Positions 52,090 through 64,000 of a stretch of 64,000 nt of DNA are shown here, one piece after another. The notes below the pieces were generated by a model. That model was not told the DNA's origin. It did not search any database and saw nothing but the letters and a program-made list of their open reading frames with translations. The stretch comes from Glandiceps talaboti. Lineage: Eukaryota > Hemichordata > Enteropneusta > Spengelidae. The translations under genes were made by a program, and so were the position numbers. Location: contig NC_135566.1 in assembly GCF_964340395.1 (NCBI RefSeq), forward strand, positions 8,638,001-8,702,000, in the 5' to 3' direction. Each line of letters starts with the position of its first letter. Positions within the stretch are counted from its first letter, which is position 1.

Positions 52090-55000
52090 ATGGATAAAAC
52101 GGAGAGAAGGCCTTTACTTTCCCGCCAGCGCAGTATCGACAGTGACGTGTTTGGTTCGTACGTTCAGCGCTCGAAATCCCATCGTATCGCAGCATGTACG
52201 GCGGTACTGTTCACCGAGGGTTTGGAACGAATTGCTTTCTACGGAATAACAGCAAATTTTGTACTGTTTCTCAACCATGAACCATTTGACTGGCTTGCTC
52301 AAAGTGCTGCAAGTGCTTTATTTTTCCTAATGGGCTTCGCATACGTTATGTCTGTGCTGTTCGGTTGGATTGCTGATACAACTCTGGGACGTTTCAAAAC
52401 TATAGCATTTAGTTTCATTGTATATATGATTGGTTTTGCATTTTTGCCGGTTCTTGGCTACGCCAGTGAACAGGATAACAAGAATTTTCTGTTGAAATTT
52501 TGCGGAGAATTATCGCGTGATTGGATTAATATTAAAGGGGCGAAAGCAGATGATTTACCGACATGGACAATGTTTGAAGAATACTGTTCCTGGGCAGTGT
52601 TACTTGGTTTGTTTATCATCTCAATCGGTGCTGGGTCTGTGAGTGCAAATCTTGCTCCCTTCGGTGCTGACCAGGTGAGATCATTTTTACAAAAAATATT
52701 TTCAAAACAGATTACCTTGTTCATGGAGTATGTGTGATAAGATTGCCACAAGATCTGAATAAATCATACCGCAAACATTGAACCTCCATAGAGAAACTTC
52801 AAGCATAAATGAATGAACTTTTAAAAAAAATTGTTGGGTGTGATGTAAGGGGGGGGGGGGGGGGGGGGGCAGACCAATAATTACAAAAAGCAACAGAACT
52901 GAAATTTTATAAAACTTTGTTTTATTTGAAAAGTTTGTCAAGTTGTTCAAAACTATTAGACAAATGTATGATCCGAGCAGCAGTCTAAATTTTCTTGGGT
53001 ATATATTTGTTCAACTTCATTCTGGTATTGAAGAAGTTCCCCACACATTTCACCAACACCTCTACCAAGTTTATGAAACAATGTAAATTATATTATATTT
53101 ATTCTGCTTCCTCTCAATGTTGAGTGAAAAAACCTGACTAAAACTGCTAAAATTGTTTCATTCATTGAAGAGTATTATGTTCTCAGTGTTTTGTGACATA
53201 AATGTATGTCAATTCTACTGGAATGACTCGCTCATGTCAGTCTGGGTTTGTTCCCTCCAACTTACAAGACAGAGATTTATCAGATTTACCAAATATAAAT
53301 ATACTCTCTAATGAATGGAATTATTTGATTTTTACTGTGTTTTCTCAAACAAAACCAGAACTTAAGTAAATCTGTCAAATTATGGTGTTGTCTCTCTAAG
53401 ACTTTTTATCGTGCAGAAAGTCTTGATTATATAGGGCATGATGAACCAAACAGAGATAAATGCAAGGACATCTATTTTTATACAGAAGATAATATCTACT
53501 CAATTGAAAATTATACTTTGGGAAAATGAATCTAAATTTTTGAGTGATGTCATGTCAAGTAAGCATTGTCGCCATGGTGAACTACTATTTCATTAGTGAC
53601 AAGTAGAAGAGTAGCTGAAACATTTTTTTAGTGAAGTGTTCGTAACAGCACTATAAGTATTAGGAGTACATATTCACCATGTGGTTGTCACAGATAGTTG
53701 AACATGTGACTTACTGATTAGACCATTATCTAATGATTACAGTGAGATTAGACCGCTTGATAAACCCTCACCACCTAGCTAGCTGTTATTCATTTGAACC
53801 ACCCCCACCACCACCACAGCCGCTACTATCACCACCACCATCCCTACCAATACCACATGACCATCCCTAGCACCACCATTGCTACCACCACTGCACAACC
53901 ATCCCTTAGGGCCACCACCACTGTCACTGCCACCACCATCACAGCCATCCCTACCACCACTATTGCACAACCATCCCTACCACCACTATTGCACAACCAT
54001 CCCTACCACCACCATTGTCACTGCCACTATCACCACTGCTATCATCACCACCATAACCATCACCACTACCACACATTGCCATCACCACCACCATCACACA
54101 ACCATCATTACCACCACCACAGCAGCACCGTGACCGCACCATCACCACCACAGTCTGTAAACATGTAACAAGAATTTATTAGTAAGCACTTTAGTAGTCT
54201 AGTTCCTGACGACCGTGTTCTGATTTTCCACTACGTTATCTTCACACAATAATGTGTGAAGATAACGGAGTGTAAAGTCGGACGACGGTTGTCAGGAACT
54301 AGTCTGGCACTTTAGCAGTAAATGAATACAAAACTGTCAAGACATTTCTAGCCAGGAGTTGATAGTTTAGCATACCCGATAACTAAAATGTAATGACTCC
54401 TTAACTCTGTACTTGTATTTATGATACTTCTGCACATGGTAAGAGGAGAACAATGGTGCTGACTTTAATTTGTCAATACTCTCAAAGCTAAGTGGGCTCA
54501 TTTGAGAAAACTTCAGGTTTGAAATGAAGAAAATGCAAATTTAAAAGAACAAAAGAAATAATACAAAGCGAAAGCTAACAAACAGAAACTAGGACTTGCT
54601 TGAATGGAATCAAGGATAGAAAATACAAACTGACAAAAGAGAAATCACTCTCATTGTAAGATAAATTTTAGAGGAAAACATATTGAGAGTGGAAAATCAG
54701 ATGAGATTTATTTTCACAAAAAGCAAAAAATTTGTTAAAAATGACACATGCTGAAAATAGACAAAAACATGACAAATTCACTTGGGGCTCAATTGTGAAA
54801 ATTTGAAAGATCCCGTACTATAATGAATATTTATTCATACATGATGAAATATTTCCCAGGGAATTACTGAAGGATACAAAGCTCATATTAAAAGAAAATA
54901 AATAAAATACTGGATTATACAGAAAATTCATAATTAAAATTGTGGACCAAAAATATCAGGAAATAAATCTGTTACAGAATTGAAACACGGTATATTACAT

Positions 55001-55247
55001 CATACATGAGTAGTTGTTACTATGGAGATATAGGTATGGCTTGTACTTTTTGATAAGGAACTTTATGACTACACACCCTGTAGAAGAAGTGGGGCATTGT
55101 ATTAGTTACAGTACAGGAAATTTTATGCCTCATTTTCTAAAAATACCACATGTACTGTTTTGACCCATGAATTGTTGACTTAGAGATAGACAATAGACAC
55201 ATAGGTGTGAATCACTGCGTACATGTTCTGACTTTTTTTTTTTTTTT

Positions 55248-55284
<37 letters not shown>

Positions 55285-58200
55285 ATTTTTTTCTCTTTTT
55301 TATTTACGTACAAAACAAAGAAGTATACAGCACACAAGGAAAAACAGAACGAAAAGAATACAAGAAAGGCCAGAGAAAATTTGACTTGCATCCAAAGAGT
55401 TTGATTTTGTGGAAAAAAACAAAAAAAAACAGCAACTAGACTTCAACTAATGACGTGTTCGTATTTACACAAAATTGGTGCAAAGGTAGCCACTTCATTT
55501 GATGGAAATTTACTTTATCATTTGCCCTAGCATTAAATAGTTCTATATTATATATGTTACAAAGTAATAAATTGAATTCCCTAAAGGATGGTTTCTGTTC
55601 CTTTAATTTTACCCAATATATATATTTCCGAATAACTAAAGAAACAAAATTTATAATCATTCTTTCTTGTGGGTCACCAAGAATCATACATAGCTTAGAC
55701 GGAAATGACGACAAACTTAGCGAATTACCCATTACGTTGATAACTTCGCCCCACATGTTCTGACTTTAAAGTACTAGACAATTTTTTGAGTCAAAGTTTA
55801 GTATTTCGAGACAGAAACTTTTACCCAAAAATCAAGTACACAAGTAGCCATTACTTATTCGAAGAATAACAACAGAGAAACTCCCAGTCTTAATAGTCCA
55901 CAGATATGTCATGGTACACAGCTTGTGACCACGACCCTTGCCATGATCGACCATGACAAATCTCAGGGCTAAGATACTTACTAATATTTCATATTTTTAT
56001 GATCTACTGAGGTCAGGGTAATGATGGGGTGTAACATGTTAACAGGTCTGTGTTCAGGAATGTAGCAATATTATCTTTGAAATATGATGTGCTATGCTGT
56101 ATTTAGACATCTGTACTTATAACCATAATTTACATGTAGATATCAGTTGTTTGTCAAGGTCAAGTTCACAGCCCAGGTGAAGGTACACGTATGTGTACTT
56201 GCTAGTCCTCCATGATAGGCAAACATGTGAAGACCTTGGCTTTCTTGTGACATTCATGACTGTATTGTAAATCATAATGGAATTCATTGAATACAATAGA
56301 AACTACATGTAACTAATCACACAATGTAGATCATTTGGATACCTACGCTTGATAAATGAAAGGTCAAATAGAAAGTTCAAATTTATTCAGAAGAAGTAGA
56401 ATTGTTTCGTCTCCATTTAAGTTTCAGTAGTCCTTGACCAAGTTTGAATGTTTTTAAAAAGCAGTGAACTGAATTACATGTCATGAGATGAGTGTATATA
56501 TTGACAATTGAAAGCAGAAAATTGTGATTTTCATGTACTCCTAAATAGAAATGTGAGGGTGGTCTAACTTTATTGAAAAGACAAACAAACAAACAAACAA
56601 ACAGATAAATACAAAAATTTATGTAAAATGTAGATTCATACAATGGTTGAAATCTGATGTTTGGTCCAGTGAAATGTAACATTACCAGGAACAGAACATG
56701 TATTTTTGGAATGACTTCAACTAGTTTGATATACATGTACATGCAAATGGATAATTACCTCACTTCAGAAGAGCATAAGCATAATATATACTAGTACAAT
56801 TACCTTTTTGGGGAAAACCAATTGTAGTTAAAGTATATGCTAAGTGTGGTTTCTATGAATGGAGTAATTGGTCAATGTGTGGTTAACCACATAACCATGT
56901 TAAAGAGGAACAAACTGAGTTTGGAAAAACCAGCCTTTTACTGGAGTGAAACTACAACTACTCATAAAACCTCGATTGATCTATTCTATAACTTCTATAA
57001 AACTAGAATCAGTCCAACTACAGTGCATATCATAGGCGCCAGTGAATCACAGAACCAGTTTCTAGTTGTCAGTGTGGATGTATATTTAATTTGATGACAT
57101 TCAAAATTGTCTTTGTTGTTGTTGTGCAGTTAATACCATAATACATAATACATGTAGAATGTTTCTAGACTTTTGTGTGTGATACCCAAATGATAGTTAT
57201 GTAACTAAGTTGTATGCCTTAGGCCATAATACCAGGCTTGAGTTCTCTGCCAGTAGCAACTATGCTTCAGTATGCAGAATGCTACAGGTACCTTGTTATA
57301 TAAAAAATAACTGTTTTTGATAAAGTCTGGCAACCTTAACCTTGTCACTGAAATGAGGCAATCTGGAAAAACCAGCATCCTTTTCAAAACATTATACCAT
57401 TGATGGAAACCCCAAAATAGCTGGGGAACTCTGGTAGATTTTACCTACTTACCACCCATAACAATTGCACTGAAAATTTAACACAAAAAAATTGAACGGC
57501 CTCTTAAGTTATATTGTAGTTAGCTATCAAAATTTTCCTGCTTTCCTTTGCACAACAATTATTTTTACTTGGTTTTCCTCAGATAAGATTTTCAGAATTT
57601 GTCTGTTGACCTTTGTTTAATATTGATTATTTATTCAGGTGTGGGTGTGTATTTTTTGAGGAAGGGGGTAGGGGTGGAGGTGGGGGTGGAAATTGGTTTG
57701 TGGAACAATGGTTATTTTAACGTACTGTGGTTAGTAACCACTGTCTAGGTAGGGTATTTATTACTCAGATATAGTTGAAGGTATGTCGTACGTCAGTACA
57801 GGCAATCAACTTTCTTTTGAGTTTTTACTTTGTCAACAATGCAAACATGTGAAGTGTTACATACTCCTGAATTACAGGATAATTTATTGCATTTACATAG
57901 AATACGTGTAAACAACTATGGGGGAATTTCCCAATTTCTCCCTCTAGGTTTCGCACTTCCTTAAAGGTGCACTAGATGTATCTGGGGTATTATTTTTAAC
58001 CTTCAGAAAACCAACAGTGTATTTACTCAAAATTGTTAAAAATACCAATATTATGACATTGTACATTTTAATAAGAGGTCTGTTCTATCTATATGTAGTA
58101 TAGCAATAAGTTGAAATTGTGATTCATAGAGGGCGCTGTTTTTTGGGTATGGACCAAAAAATGAATTTGATTTGATGTATTGCACCATGCTATACATACT

Positions 58201-61200
58201 CCTACACAAATATGTTTACCTACAGGTCTACAATATTGTGATTAAGTTACTATATCTAACAAAAACAGTTTTCAAAAAACATTCCAGCTGTAGGCAGTAG
58301 TACAACTTTAAAATGGTAGAATTTTACAGAAATTACAAATTTCTGAAACAATATAAAAAATAATTAGTTCAATTTCACTTTCTTCCCTATAACATATGCC
58401 GTCCAAACTGGGAAAATTTTCAAAATGGTTGAGAAGAAATTTTTGAAACAATAATATGGAATAGTTTACTTTACTTTCACTTCTAAATTTGTTCTGTGTG
58501 TTTACTTTTTAGGTCTTCTCTGGATTGTAGAAAAGCTCAAAATAGAATTTCAGTAGAAAATAATATGGACTGGTTTACTTTCACTTTTACTTTGCGTCAT
58601 TGTTAGTATCATGTGTACAGCAAATATAAATCTTTCTAAATATAACAATAACAGGAGAAACGATGATGATATATTTTACTACTCCTTGGAGTTATTATTC
58701 CCCAATTTTTGACTTCGTTCAGCCAAGAAAATATGAGTGACCTAAGGGGCCTTGTCACTACGAATCGCTGTAATACAAGCTGTAACTGAAGTATATTTAC
58801 TGATCAGAGAACCAACAATACATTTATTGAAAATTGTTACAATACCAATAATTAGACATGTATGTTAATTAGAGGTCTATTTAATTTATAGGTAAAGTAA
58901 TAAGTCAAAATTATGGTCATGATCAGGGTGCTGATTTTTGGGTGCGTACCAAAAATAAATTTGATTGGATTTCATATTGCGCATACAGCTACACAAACAT
59001 GTTTACTATGGATGATTCAATACTGTTGGTTCAACGTGTACGATATTACAAGCAAACCGTTACATGTATATCTTTCAAAACAGTTTCAAAAACTTTTCCA
59101 GTATGTAGCTAACTCGGCTCTCTTGTTTGTTATCGTTTAGGTGAAACATGAAGGTCCAGAGGTGACGAGAGCATTCTTCAATTGGTACTACTGGGCAGTT
59201 AATCTGGGATCATTATTTGCGTTAGGACTCGTTGCATACATTCAACAAAACAAAGACTTTTTCATCGGGTTTCTCATCCCAGCAGCGTCAGTTGGCTTAG
59301 CTTTCCTTGTGTTTTTGTTGGGGAGATGTTTTTATGTGGTGAAGAAACCAGCTGGTAGTGTCATGACCAATACCTGTAGGATTATTTGTATGGCATTTAA
59401 GAACAGGAAGAGACGGCAGGAATACTTGCAGGACAAGTAAGTCTGAATGGTTATACCATGGATGTATCCTAATACATGCTTACACATAGTAGCCCTGTAG
59501 TAGCCTGAAAGTTCCAGGCGTTCCTTCCGCTTATATAATGCACTCTTGTCACGCGAGTGGTTACATTAGTGGATCAATGGCTGGCCCTTTCAGACTAGCC
59601 CTATAGCTGCTGTAGATATATGTGCTTCCGAGACATGGTTCTAACTTGTCACTGTAAAACAGTCGAGTGTCAATGTCAATGTCAATGTCGAGGCATTGGT
59701 GAGATTGAATATGGTTCAGTGGAGAAAATTATGAAATAACAGGTCTGCCCTTCAAAGTGATACCACTGATCAACCTAGTGCAGATTCTTACCAAATGTTG
59801 TGAATGTTTTGCATACAATAGCCTGTATGATATTAGTGCCTTGCGATCAGCTATCACTCACATAATTTAGAAGCCTGATGGGGGCTGAACAACATGACGT
59901 ATCTTACAGTCTGCTCATACAATTGCGTTCCAGAAAATGTGCATATTCATTCTATTGAAATGGTCTTTTAAAATGCATGCACCGTAGATGCCATCAGTGG
60001 ATTATCATTACTATGTGAGATCTCTCTAATCAAATTCCTCACATTACTAATGGACATTTTCTTGGATGTGATGAAATGGCTGCAGTCACAATCAAGTTGT
60101 TGAAGCGCAGTCATGCACATTGGGCTTGTACATACACAAGTTGTGTTCTCTGTTTTCCTACACTGCCATGATAGATTGAAAGGGCCTTCAAAGTCATCAG
60201 AAAGACAAAAGATTATATAATTCTGCCACTAGAGTGCTATTCAGAAACAGCTTCCAGCAAAAGTGAGGGCTATGGTAGTTGAATATTGTACTCTCTTTTG
60301 AAAAGTCATTATTTCTCAGTGTTTTACATTAAAAGTTGATTGCAGTCACACCCAACTAAAGAATTCTCTAATCACTTTTGTTGTTGACTAGAGTTGTGAA
60401 TGTAAATTTTGACACAATGCCAATGCGATTATTTTCTTACTGTTTTGTTATCATAAGTCACTCACTGTTAAACAAAAATCATCACATACGGTGACACAGT
60501 TGTTAATTTGTAATGTTTGTAACTTCAGTATGTTTGGTAAGTAGAGTGCTATTATACAGCACATTTCATATTAGTGTTCATTGGCTCTGTTTGCAAAAAT
60601 CATACAGAAATGAAGAAACTGTACTAGATAGCAAGATTGAATGAGTATAGTTTGTTGCGACATTTTGTCTAAATGAAAAGAACTAACATGCCATCATACA
60701 GACATCAAATGCAGGCATCAAAACATTGGCACTCGCATGTCTGTGTCTAATTGCAGTTTATTTCAGTTAGACTACAATGTAGCAAGATATTATGATCTTG
60801 CCATCATAGAGTGTGCAATGCGCAGTTTCTTATTTTGATTGCTGCATGGTTGTATCAAACAGAGCCAGTGAACACTAACATGAAATGAGCAGTACAACAA
60901 ATGACATTATAACTTGACGAAAACATTGACATTTCAGCGGTGATCATCCATTTGATGTTGGCCCTCCACCAGTCTTCTTAGACATGGCTAAGATACGATA
61001 TGGAGGCTGTTTTCACGAGAGCAGCGTAGAGGATGTGAAAGCGTTAGGCAAAGTTATACCAGTCTTTCTGGCCCTCATTCCCTACTGGATGGTTTATTAT
61101 CAGGTAAGTATTGCATTGACTCTCTCATCAAGGTGGGTTAGGGAGAATTTAGAGATTTCGTTTCACTGCTTTAAGGGAAAATTCATGCCTTATCAATAAA

Positions 61201-61385
61201 TTCATTTGCGAAACTACTTGTATATTTGAAATTGTAGTTCTTGTCAAACATGCATTTAGTGATATAATCTGACCTTTTTTTTGGAAATCTATGCTTGTAT
61301 ACATGTGATTGAGATTAGACAGAAATTGCCAATCGTTTTAAGAGAATGACTTTAAGAGAATGACTGTGTGTGTGTGTGTGTGTGT

Positions 61386-61435
<50 letters not shown>

Positions 61436-63617
61436 CCATGCATGCATGTATGTCACTGTGTCTGTCCATCTGTTCATTCATAACCCCTTCACTTGTCCAG
61501 ATCAGTCTGTACCTGCATACATATAATATGTGTGTAGATGTATAGGGCTGTATGTGTTTGTCTATATATGTGTGTAGGTTTCTGGGACTATGTGTCTGTC
61601 TATATATTTGTGTAGGTGTCTGGGACATTATGTGTCTGTCTATATATGTGTGTAGGTGTCTGGGACGTTATGTGTCTGTCTATATATGTGTAGGTGTGTG
61701 GGACTGTATGTGTCTGTCTATATATGTGCGTAGGTGTGTGGAACTGTATGTGTGCGTATTTATTTGTGTAGGTGTCTTGGAATGTATGTGACTATATATA
61801 TGTGTGTAGGTGTCTGGGACTGTATTGTGTCTATCATATATATGTGGGCGTGTGTGGTTATATGGATGAGTACTCAAAGTATTAGCTGACATACAGTCAA
61901 ATTTATCGAAGTAATGAGGAGTAATGATATATCTTTCTTGTCTGAATAAATACTCCAATTATGTCCGTATTTCTCTGCAGATGCAGACAACGTTCCTACT
62001 GCAAGGTTTACATATGAGAATATCATTCTATCCAGACAATAGAACACTCAATAGTTCCTATGTACCAGTACACTCACAGGATTTCCAGGTAATATCAGTC
62101 CAACCTGATATATACACTCTATTCATTTAAGATTTACTTTTCTGTACGGCTCACATTGTTAAAGTTTGATAACTAAAAGAGTTCATTATTTTTCATTGAT
62201 ACAAAGTACAAACAGATAAAGAAAACTCTGGTAAATCAGAATAAGAACTTTGTATCATATTATGTACATTAATTTCAAATTTTGATTTGATTGACAGGTG
62301 CCGGCAGCCTGGCTGACATTATTTGATATCATTTTACTCCTGATATTGATTCCTATTATGGATCGCTGTGTATATCCGTGTTTGGAACGTCGTGGTTACA
62401 ACCTCTCCATGTTAAAACGTATAGCCATCGGAATGGTGTTCAGTGTATGTGCTATGGTGTGTGCAGGGATTGTAGAAATTGAACGCAGACGTTGTCTGGA
62501 GAACAACGGTAATTGGACTGAGTACATTAGTGGTACGCAGTACCACGCTGCTAATATGTGGATATTCTGGCAAATACCACAGTATGCACTTATTGGTGTT
62601 AGTGAAGTGTTTGCCAGTGTTGCAGGTAGGCATAGTGATAATATTATTAATAATAACACATTGTGTTCATATAGCCTTCAGTGATTGGCTTAGACCGTAC
62701 CACATGGTGTGGACTATTGACCCATAGTGACCTCAATTTGCATATAGGGGACACTATTCACATACTATTTTCCCTAGGGCAATATTCACATATCACAGAA
62801 GTCTTATCAGTGATTTGCTTTGACTAGAGAAAGAATACGTGTCTCAGAATATGACCAGAATTATTCTTTATATGGTTCTGTTTTTCATAAAACGACTTGC
62901 CCTATATTTCTTAGAACTGATAAAATATATTTTGAAGAAATAGCACCCTCTATGGGCTAATCCAAGAAAACGCTGACAGTAACATGATGATTCAACATGG
63001 TAGTATAGGTATCTAGGCTTATCCTTTATTATCTTTTAGTCTTCGACCAGACAGTTAAAATTATGCTTAGCAAAAGCAAAGAACATTACAGCATATGCAC
63101 ACACTTACTTTTTTGCCTTTTATTTTAGTCATTCGTGACCGACTGACCCATTAGGGTACCCATGGTAATTTAGACATGAATATGCAAATATTAATATCTT
63201 GAAAAATTAATTAAGTTTGATCATATTTTTATTATTATTTTTTTAGGTTTGGAGTTTGCATATTCACAAGCACCCAAGTCAATGCAGGGCCTAATCATGG
63301 GACTCTTTTGCCTTGCCAGTGGTGTAGGATCCTTACTGGGATCTGGGCTTTTGTTCCTTATTTCACAACCTTTCATACGCTGGATGACAAAGGAAGATCG
63401 CGGAGACATCAACAAGGGACATCTGGAAAATTACTTCTTTCTTCTTGGTGGTATTCAGTTTGTTACCCTTTTCATATTCATTTGGATTACCCGCAAATAT
63501 GACAAGCCGGCAAAGTTTTCATCGACGAGAAATGGCAGAACGAAGGATTACTTAGGTCAGACGTCACCACAGGCAAGACATGTACAACGAGATGTCTATA
63601 ACTCATATGATGGATGA
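52090..63617 (+). CDS. proton-coupled peptide/histidine transporter, SLC15A3/A4 type
   Basis: Six coding exons: 52090-52674, 59141-59436, 60938-61103, 61981-62088, 62298-62625, 63247-63617; 1854 nt, 617 residues (human SLC15A4 is about 577). Predicted role: proton-driven export of histidine and di-/tripeptides from endolysosomes. Visible: N-terminal ERRPLL (5-10), an acidic dileucine sorting signal; E43-G-L-E46-R47...Y51-G52, the ExxER...YG proton-coupling motif of helix 1, followed by ITANFVLFLN; GWIAD-TLGRFKTI; the PTR2 signature FFNWYYWAVNLGSL (207-220) in exon 2; IPYWMVYYQMQTTF spanning the exon 3/4 junction; EFAYSQAPKSMQG (497-509) in exon 6; about 12 hydrophobic helices overall. Start chosen as the first ATG in a good context (A at -3, G at +4) with the dileucine directly after it. 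The last codons lie in a 118-bp tandem duplication. Assignment to A3 versus A4 is not decidable. Confidence 0.93.
52849..52869. repeat. G21 homopolymer
   Basis: The longest of about a dozen poly(G)/poly(C) runs in the window, 175 bp after the exon 1 donor of gene 3. Confidence 0.95.
53795..54165. repeat. degenerate (CCA)n/(CAT)n-rich array
   Basis: About 370 bp of interrupted ACC/CCA triplets with a recurring CACAACCATCCCTACCACC subunit. Intron 1 of gene 3. Thr/Pro/His-rich frames here are compositional artefacts. Confidence 0.85.
54195..54306. mobile_element. 112-bp palindromic MITE with 9-bp target duplication
   Basis: Near-complete palindrome: each arm reads about TAGTTCCTGAC...GTTATCTTCACACA, meeting at about 54250. 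GCACTTTAG is repeated directly outside both ends (54186-54194, 54307-54315). A 9-bp duplication with long inverted repeats fits a Mutator-like or related foldback element. Intron 1 of gene 3; 54316-55220 holds no other feature. Confidence 0.7.
55236..55752 (-). mobile_element. 5'-truncated L1-like LINE insertion
   Basis: On the - strand an uninterrupted frame (55436-55756) encodes the C-terminal tail of an L1/Tx1-type ORF2: ILGDPQERMIINFVSLV, KYIYWVKLKEQKPSF and FNLLLCNIY, ending near FHQMKWLPL. About 150 bp of 3' UTR and a poly(A) tail follow, seen as T-rich 55233-55283 on +. The 15-bp ACATGTTCTGACTTT flanks it at 55221-55235 and 55753-55767, the duplication expected from target-primed reverse transcription. 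The endonuclease and RT catalytic regions are missing. It sits antisense in intron 1 of gene 3. The perfect duplication and open frame suggest a fairly recent event. Confidence 0.8.
58005..58310 (+). repeat. dispersed repeat family R3, copy 2
   Basis: Homologous to 14950-15215 and 58798-59105, with core GGGCGCTGTTTTTTGG (58131 onward), then ATGGACCAAAAAATGAATTTGATTTG, TACACAAATATGTTTAC and an AAACATTCCAG end. Between copies 2 and 3, a unit containing AATATGGA-T-GTTTACTTT repeats two or three times (58340-58600). Intron 1 of gene 3. Confidence 0.7.
58798..59105 (+). repeat. dispersed repeat family R3, copy 3
   Basis: Core GGGTGCTGATTTTTGGG (58926 onward), then GCGTACCAAAAATAAATTTGATT, ATACAGCTACACAAACATGTTTAC, TACGATATTACAAG and an AAACTTTTCCAG end. 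It stops only about 35 bp before the exon 2 acceptor of gene 3, so it supplies most of the region where the branch site should lie. Confidence 0.7.
61364..61434. repeat. (GT)n microsatellite
   Basis: About 35 GT units, interrupted once, in intron 3 of gene 3, preceded by a duplicated TTTAAGAGAATGACT. Confidence 0.96.
61549..61857 (+). repeat. 38-40 bp minisatellite, about 8 units
   Basis: Units of the form TATGTGTCTGTCTATATATG followed by TGTGTAGGTGTCTGGGAC, at 38-40 bp periods from about 61549 to 61857. The central units are most alike and the outer ones more diverged. Intron 3 of gene 3. A Cys/Val-rich frame across it follows the repeat and is not coding. Confidence 0.9.
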
Positions 63618-63797
63618 AAATGGATACTTTGTTGCAGTGTTTCATATTTAATGAGCAACTTAGGGAGTCAGGGAGGATTCAGCCACCTTGTCACAACATG
63701 TACAAAGACATATGTATAAACCATATGATGCATAAAATAGATACTTTGTGGCAGTTTTTCATATATATATAAGCAACTTAGGGAGTCAGTCAGGAGT
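63562..63797 (+). repeat. 118-bp tandem duplication spanning the gene 3 stop codon
   Basis: ACATGTACAA...CATATGATG...ATAGATACTTTGT-GCAGT...GCAACTTAGGGAGTCAG occurs twice with a period of 118 bp. The first copy includes the last codons and stop of gene 3 (HVQRDVYNSYDG then stop); the second lies in the 3' UTR. Confidence 0.85.
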
Positions 63798-63872
63798 ACT
63801 CAACTAAGTCAAAATGCACAAGTCTTCCAAAACCAGGATTTGAAATCTGCTTCTGCAGAATTTGAAAGTTAC

Positions 63873-63878
63873 AATAAA
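63873..63878 (+). promoter_or_regulatory. candidate poly(A) signal for gene 3
   Basis: AATAAA about 255 bp after the stop codon in an AT-rich context, consistent with a short 3' UTR. Confidence 0.5.
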
Positions 63879-64000
63879 AAATGTCACAGCAGAACTTAAT
63901 ATGAAAAATTTACAATTTTTTTTGTATAATTTTAAAAGAACTTTTGTATATGTGAACAGATTTTTTGAAATTTTTTTTGAATTTTGAGGCACATATCGCT

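Overview
This is a window of an animal nuclear genome. It is AT-rich and carries three multi-exon protein-coding genes, all on the + strand. All their introns have GT...AG ends, and the window is unusually loaded with microsatellites and small transposon-derived repeats. The gene content (a PAPS-dependent uronyl 2-O-sulfotransferase-like enzyme and a lysosomal-type SLC15 transporter) plus L1-like and CR1/L2-like retroposons, a tRNA-derived SINE and many MITEs suggests a marine invertebrate. A hemichordate- or cephalochordate-like deuterostome is a guess, and the species cannot be fixed from the sequence. Nothing points to bacterial, viral or organellar DNA.

Layout. 1-1162: 5' flank with a possible TATA box. 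1163-11828: gene 1, eight exons, a 330-residue type II Golgi sulfotransferase of the HS2ST/UST family; its introns hold a hAT-like MITE, a CR1/L2-like LINE 3' end and long tetranucleotide arrays. 11829-34863: about 23 kb with no recognisable gene, dominated by microsatellites, a tRNA-derived SINE and other dispersed repeats. 34864-48367: gene 2, eight coding exons, a 270-residue short-chain dehydrogenase resembling bacterial-type D-3-hydroxybutyrate dehydrogenase; its introns carry a TIR element and a composite microsatellite plus tandem-repeat element. 48368-52089: intergenic, with a 479-bp foldback, a TAA-flanked MITE and, next to gene 3, three copies of an M-box/CLEAR-like octamer. 52090-63617: gene 3, six coding exons, a 617-residue peptide/histidine transporter of the SLC15A3/A4 type; intron 1 contains an L1-like insertion with a 15-bp target duplication and a small palindromic MITE.

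I see no operon or pathway link between the three genes: one modifies glycosaminoglycans in the Golgi, one handles ketone-body or hydroxy-acid redox chemistry, and one exports peptides or histidine from endolysosomes. Exon joins were worked out by hand from reading frame, splice consensus and family resemblance. All three reading frames close without a stop, but transcript ends, 5' UTR exons and expression cannot be verified here.

The most interesting signals are: three TCACATGA octamers within 34 bp directly upstream of the lysosomal transporter; a repeat element combining a microsatellite with two kinds of tandem unit (43 kb region); several MITEs whose target duplications are still readable; and a bacterial-type hydroxybutyrate dehydrogenase with a lengthened cofactor loop and an Asp at the expected catalytic Asn position.
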